Assembly: GCA_934500835.1 (NCBI GenBank)
Contig: CAKSTR010000006.1
Span: 1 to 64,000 of the forward strand
Source of the DNA: an uncultured Paracoccaceae bacterium
GTDB lineage: Bacteria > Pseudomonadota > Alphaproteobacteria > Rhodobacterales > Rhodobacteraceae
DNA length: 64,000 bases
Reading direction: 5' to 3'
Shown here: piece after piece, positions 61,214 to 64,000 of the stretch
Position numbering within the stretch: position 1 is the stretch's first letter
Layout of the letters: every line of letters starts with the position of its first letter
Program-made: the position numbers and the translations under genes
The notes under the pieces: model-generated
The model's input: only the letters and a program-made list of their open reading frames with translations
Databases searched by the model: none
Told to the model about the DNA's origin: nothing

Positions 61214-62566
61214 ATGAAGCCAGCCCGCATCCCCGTCCGCGTGCCCCTGCACACCAGCCCCCTGGGGATCTGGGGCAGCTTCCGCGCCGGTCGCCGCAAT
61301 ATCCTTGAGCTGATCCCCGAGATCGCCACCCATGCGCCAATCCTGTCGGGCCGCACCGGCAGGCGCTGGCATATGGTGATGGAACCCGGGGCGCTGAGGC
61401 ACGTCCTGCGCGATCGGCTGGACAATTATCCGAAATCGGTGGTGACCAAGCTGGTGCTCGGCCCGGCCATCGGCAAGGGCATGTTCGTCGCCGAAGGGGC
61501 CGACTGGCAATGGCAGCGCCGCACGGCCGCTCCCGTCTTCACCCACCGCAATGTCTCGGCCCTTGCGCCGGTGATGACTGCGGCGGCCGAACGCGCCTCG
61601 GCCCGGCTTGAAGGTGCCACGGGCCGGGCGGCGGATCTTTTCGACGAGATGGTGACGGCGACCTTCGAGGTGATCTCGGACGTCACCTTTTCGGGCGGCG
61701 AGGGGTTCGACCGGGCCGAGGTTCACCGGGCGATCGAAACCTACATCGCCAGCACGGCCAGGGTATCGCTTTTCGATGTGGTCGGCGCGCCGGCCTGGGT
61801 GCCGCGGCCGGGGCGGATCTGCGGCGCGCAGGTCATCGGCAAGACCAAGCTGCTGGCCGACCGCGCCATCGAGGCGCGTCGCGGCACGGGAGCATCGGTG
61901 CCGCCGGACCTGCTGGACCTGATGATGGCCGGGCAGGACCCCGAGACCGGGCAGAAGATGACGACGGCAGAATTGCGTGACAACCTGCTGACCTTCATCG
62001 TGGCAGGGCATGAGACGACTGCGCTGACGCTGGCCTGGGCGCTGTATCTCTGCGCCTTCGATCCCGGGGTGCAGGAGGAGGCGCGGATCGAGGCGCAATC
62101 GGTCCTGCAGGGCCGCGCCGCGACGGTGGCCGACATTGCCGCCCTGCCGCTGACCCGCCGGATCGTCGATGAGACCCTGCGGCTTTACCCGCCCGCCGCC
62201 TTCCTGTCGCGCACGGCGCTTGAGGCCGATACGCTTTGCGGGCGCGAGGTGAAGCCCGGCGACAATATCCTGCTGCCGGTCTATGCGCTGCACCGCCACC
62301 ATCGGCTCTGGTCCGATCCCGACACCTTCGACCCCACGCGCTTTGCCGATCCCCGCACCGTGCCACGGTTCCACTACCTGCCCTTCGGCGACGGGCCGCG
62401 CATCTGCATCGGCATGAGCTTTGCCCTGCAGGAGGCGGTGATCATCCTTGCCACGCTGCTGTCGCGCTTCCGGTTCGCCGCTGTGCCGGGCCGTGATCCG
62501 AAACCGGTGCTGATCCTGACCCTGCGCCCCGAGGGCGGGGTCTGGCTGCAGGTGGACCCGGCCTGA
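61214..62566 (+). CDS. Cytochrome P450
   Basis: The 450-residue protein has all P450 hallmarks: C-helix WQWQRR (98-103), I-helix AGHETT (264-269) with the oxygen-activating Thr, the ExxR motif ETLR (320-323) and the heme loop FGDGPRICIG (391-400) with the thiolate Cys398. It has no membrane anchor, so it is soluble and needs a separate redox partner, none of which is visible nearby. The heme-loop and ETLRLYPP style resemble the CYP102/CYP4-like class rather than classic soluble bacterial forms; substrate is unknown. Confidence 0.92.
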   Translation: MKPARIPVRVPLHTSPLGIWGSFRAGRRNILELIPEIATHAPILSGRTGRRWHMVMEPGALRHVLRDRLDNYPKSVVTKLVLGPAIGKGMFVAEGADWQWQRRTAAPVFTHRNVSALAPVMTAAAERASARLEGATGRAADLFDEMVTATFEVISDVTFSGGEGFDRAEVHRAIETYIASTARVSLFDVVGAPAWVPRPGRICGAQVIGKTKLLADRAIEARRGTGASVPPDLLDLMMAGQDPETGQKMTTAELRDNLLTFIVAGHETTALTLAWALYLCAFDPGVQEEARIEAQSVLQGRAATVADIAALPLTRRIVDETLRLYPPAAFLSRTALEADTLCGREVKPGDNILLPVYALHRHHRLWSDPDTFDPTRFADPRTVPRFHYLPFGDGPRICIGMSFALQEAVIILATLLSRFRFAAVPGRDPKPVLILTLRPEGGVWLQVDPA

Positions 62567-62633
62567 AGCAGCTGAGCGGCTGGCGCCGCAGGCCCCTTGC
62601 CTCGTCAGCGCGCCTTCGCGCGCTTCCTCGGGA

Positions 62634-62680
62634 TTGGGGTTCCACCCCAAACCCCGGGATATTTTTGCCAAGATGAAAAG
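62634..62680. repeat. Dispersed intergenic repeat, copy B (hairpin + GGATATTT...GCCAA)
   Basis: TTGGGGT/ACCCCAA hairpin followed by CCCCGGGATATTTTTGCCAA and GATGAAAAG. It lies between the convergent P450 and parC genes, matching copy A at 52225-52282 in layout. See that entry for comparison. Confidence 0.65.
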
Positions 62681-62769
62681 GGCAGGCAGGCACCAAGGGC
62701 CATAGGTGTATCCTGCCGCGCCACACGGATTTATCCGTTTGGAATCAACTGGTTGATGTCAGGTCCGGT

Positions 62770-64000
62770 TCAGGTGAAGCGGTTGTCGCGCGGGAAGCCG
62801 CGCGGGGCCATCTTGCCGGCGCCGGCGCGCGGGCCCTGCCATTCGGTCAGATCGGTCTCCAGCCGGGTGCGGCCGGCGGGATCTTTCCATGACAGCCCCT
62901 CGGCCAGCACGAAGGTGATGGCGTCAGACAACCCGCCGTCCTTGTATTTCTGCAGCCGCACGCCCTTGCCCCGCGCCATTTCCGGCAGTTCCGCCAAGGG
63001 GAAGACGAGGAGCTTGCGGTTCTCGCCCACCACGGCGACATGATCGCCCGCAACGGGAAGACAGACCGCGGCCTTGACGCCATCCCTTACCGTCAGCACC
63101 TGCTTGCCGGATTTGGTCTGGGCGACAAGCTCTTCTGCCGGCACGACAAATCCGTCACCGGCACTGGAGGCGACAAGGTATTTCAGCCCGGCCCGGAAGG
63201 GAATGAGGTCGGTGATGCCGGTGTCGTTGGGCAGATCGACCATCAACCGCACGGGTTCCCCCATGCCGCGCCCGCCGGGCAGGTTGGCGCCCAGAAGCGT
63301 GTAGAAGCGGCCGTTTTCGGCCACCAGCAGGATGCGGTCGGTGGTCTCGGCATGGAAGGCGAAGCGGGGGCCGTCACCGTCCTTGTACTTTTGCTCGGCC
63401 GCCAGATCGACATGGCCCTTCATCGCCCGGATCCAGCCCATTTTCGAGCAGAGGACCGTGATCGGCTCGCGCTCGATCATCGCCTCATAGGGGACATCCT
63501 CGACCTCTCCGGCCTCGGCGAAGGTGGTGCGGCGGTCGCCGCCCGGGGTGCCCTTGCCGTATTTCCTGCGCACCTCTTCAAGATCTTCGCCGATCCGCTT
63601 CCATTGCAGCCGGTCGCTGTCGAGAAGGTCGGCAAGGCCGGCGCGTTCGGCCATCAGGGCATCGCGTTCGGCCCGCAGTTCCATCTCTTCAAGCTTTCGC
63701 AAGCTGCGCAGCCGCATGTTCAGGATGGCTTCGGCCTGAACCTCGGACAGCTCTCCGTCGCCCCCCTCTTTCACGGCTGGCGGGCTGCGATAGTCCTTCT
63801 CGGACAGGGCGCGCGGGTGGTCCTTGCCCCATTGCTCGCGCATCAGGGCGGCCTTGGGATCGTCGTCGTAGCGGATGATGTCGATCACCCGGTCAAGGTT
63901 GAGGTAGGCGATGATGAAGCCTTCCAGCACCTCGAGCCGGTGGTCGATCTTCTCGATCCGGTGTTCGCTGCGCCGCCGCAGCACATCGCGCCGATGGTCA
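62770..64000 (-). CDS. parC: DNA topoisomerase IV subunit A, C-terminal part (cut by window edge)
   Basis: About 409 residues of the C-terminal half are visible. They contain DHRRDVLRRRSEHRIEK and LEVLEGFIIAYLNLDRVIDI of the GyrA/ParC breakage-rejoining domain's coiled coil, then beta-pinwheel blades (REPITVLCSKMGWIRAMKGH; DRILLVAENGRFYTLLGANL; KAAVCLPVAGDHVAVVGENR). The blades lack the GyrA-box QRRGGKG, which points to ParC. Its partner ParE and the catalytic tyrosine lie outside the window. Confidence 0.9.
   Translation of the reverse strand, partial: DHRRDVLRRRSEHRIEKIDHRLEVLEGFIIAYLNLDRVIDIIRYDDDPKAALMREQWGKDHPRALSEKDYRSPPAVKEGGDGELSEVQAEAILNMRLRSLRKLEEMELRAERDALMAERAGLADLLDSDRLQWKRIGEDLEEVRRKYGKGTPGGDRRTTFAEAGEVEDVPYEAMIEREPITVLCSKMGWIRAMKGHVDLAAEQKYKDGDGPRFAFHAETTDRILLVAENGRFYTLLGANLPGGRGMGEPVRLMVDLPNDTGITDLIPFRAGLKYLVASSAGDGFVVPAEELVAQTKSGKQVLTVRDGVKAAVCLPVAGDHVAVVGENRKLLVFPLAELPEMARGKGVRLQKYKDGGLSDAITFVLAEGLSWKDPAGRTRLETDLTEWQGPRAGAGKMAPRGFPRDNRFT

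Overview
GC-rich window from an alphaproteobacterium, most likely a Rhodobacterales/Paracoccus-like member. Evidence is the conserved ribosomal/RNA-polymerase backbone with family-typical lengths, the complete trimethylamine-to-methylamine gene set typical of the Roseobacter/Paracoccus group, an FnrL-like site, and the intergenic GGATATTT...GCCAA repeat that I associate with this order. Identity is inferred from gene content only.

Backbone (all minus strand, so read right to left): tuf2 and tRNA-Trp (58.4-60.3 kb), then secE-nusG-rplK-rplA-rplJ-rplL-rpoB-rpoC (29.4-17.3 kb), then rpsL-rpsG-fusA-tuf1-rpsJ-rplC-rplD-rplW (6.4-0.2 kb). Several strong intrinsic-terminator hairpins sit inside this normally continuous block: after tuf1, after rplW and between secE and nusG. 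The two tuf genes encode identical proteins and look identical in DNA. The right edge holds a P450, two lipoproteins and the 3' part of parC.

Two metabolic islands interrupt the backbone. Island 1 (6.7-17.2 kb, between rpoC and rpsL) has a DMT exporter, a flavin monooxygenase-like protein, a GntR regulator, a LeuB-like decarboxylating dehydrogenase, an AtuA-like (DUF1446) protein with its small DUF4387 partner, a tripartite tricarboxylate transporter (TctC-TctB-TctA) and an AbrB-family membrane protein. It looks like an uncharacterised catabolic route for a hydroxy-/tricarboxylic acid.

Island 2 (29.5-58.2 kb, between secE and tRNA-Trp) is a methylated-amine catabolic island. Tmm oxidises trimethylamine to TMAO, Tdm demethylates TMAO to dimethylamine, and DmmDABC (heme-dependent N-demethylase type) makes monomethylamine. 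GmaS, MgsABC and MgdABCD then carry the methyl group through gamma-glutamylmethylamide and N-methylglutamate, returning glutamate, ammonium and a C1 unit for folate. Interleaved are an APC permease, a second APC permease in an operon with three very small membrane proteins, a UspA protein and a cupin flanking an FNR-type box, a truncated haemoglobin, a GlxA/AraC regulator and an XRE-cupin regulator. The tmm, mgsA, dmmD and mgdA promoters carry related GAAAAC/TGTTTC elements, including a 14-bp identical block shared by tmm and mgsA and a 12-bp direct repeat with 21-bp period at mgdA, suggesting a dedicated methylamine regulon. The least described part is the four-gene small-membrane-protein/permease operon divergent from mgsABC.
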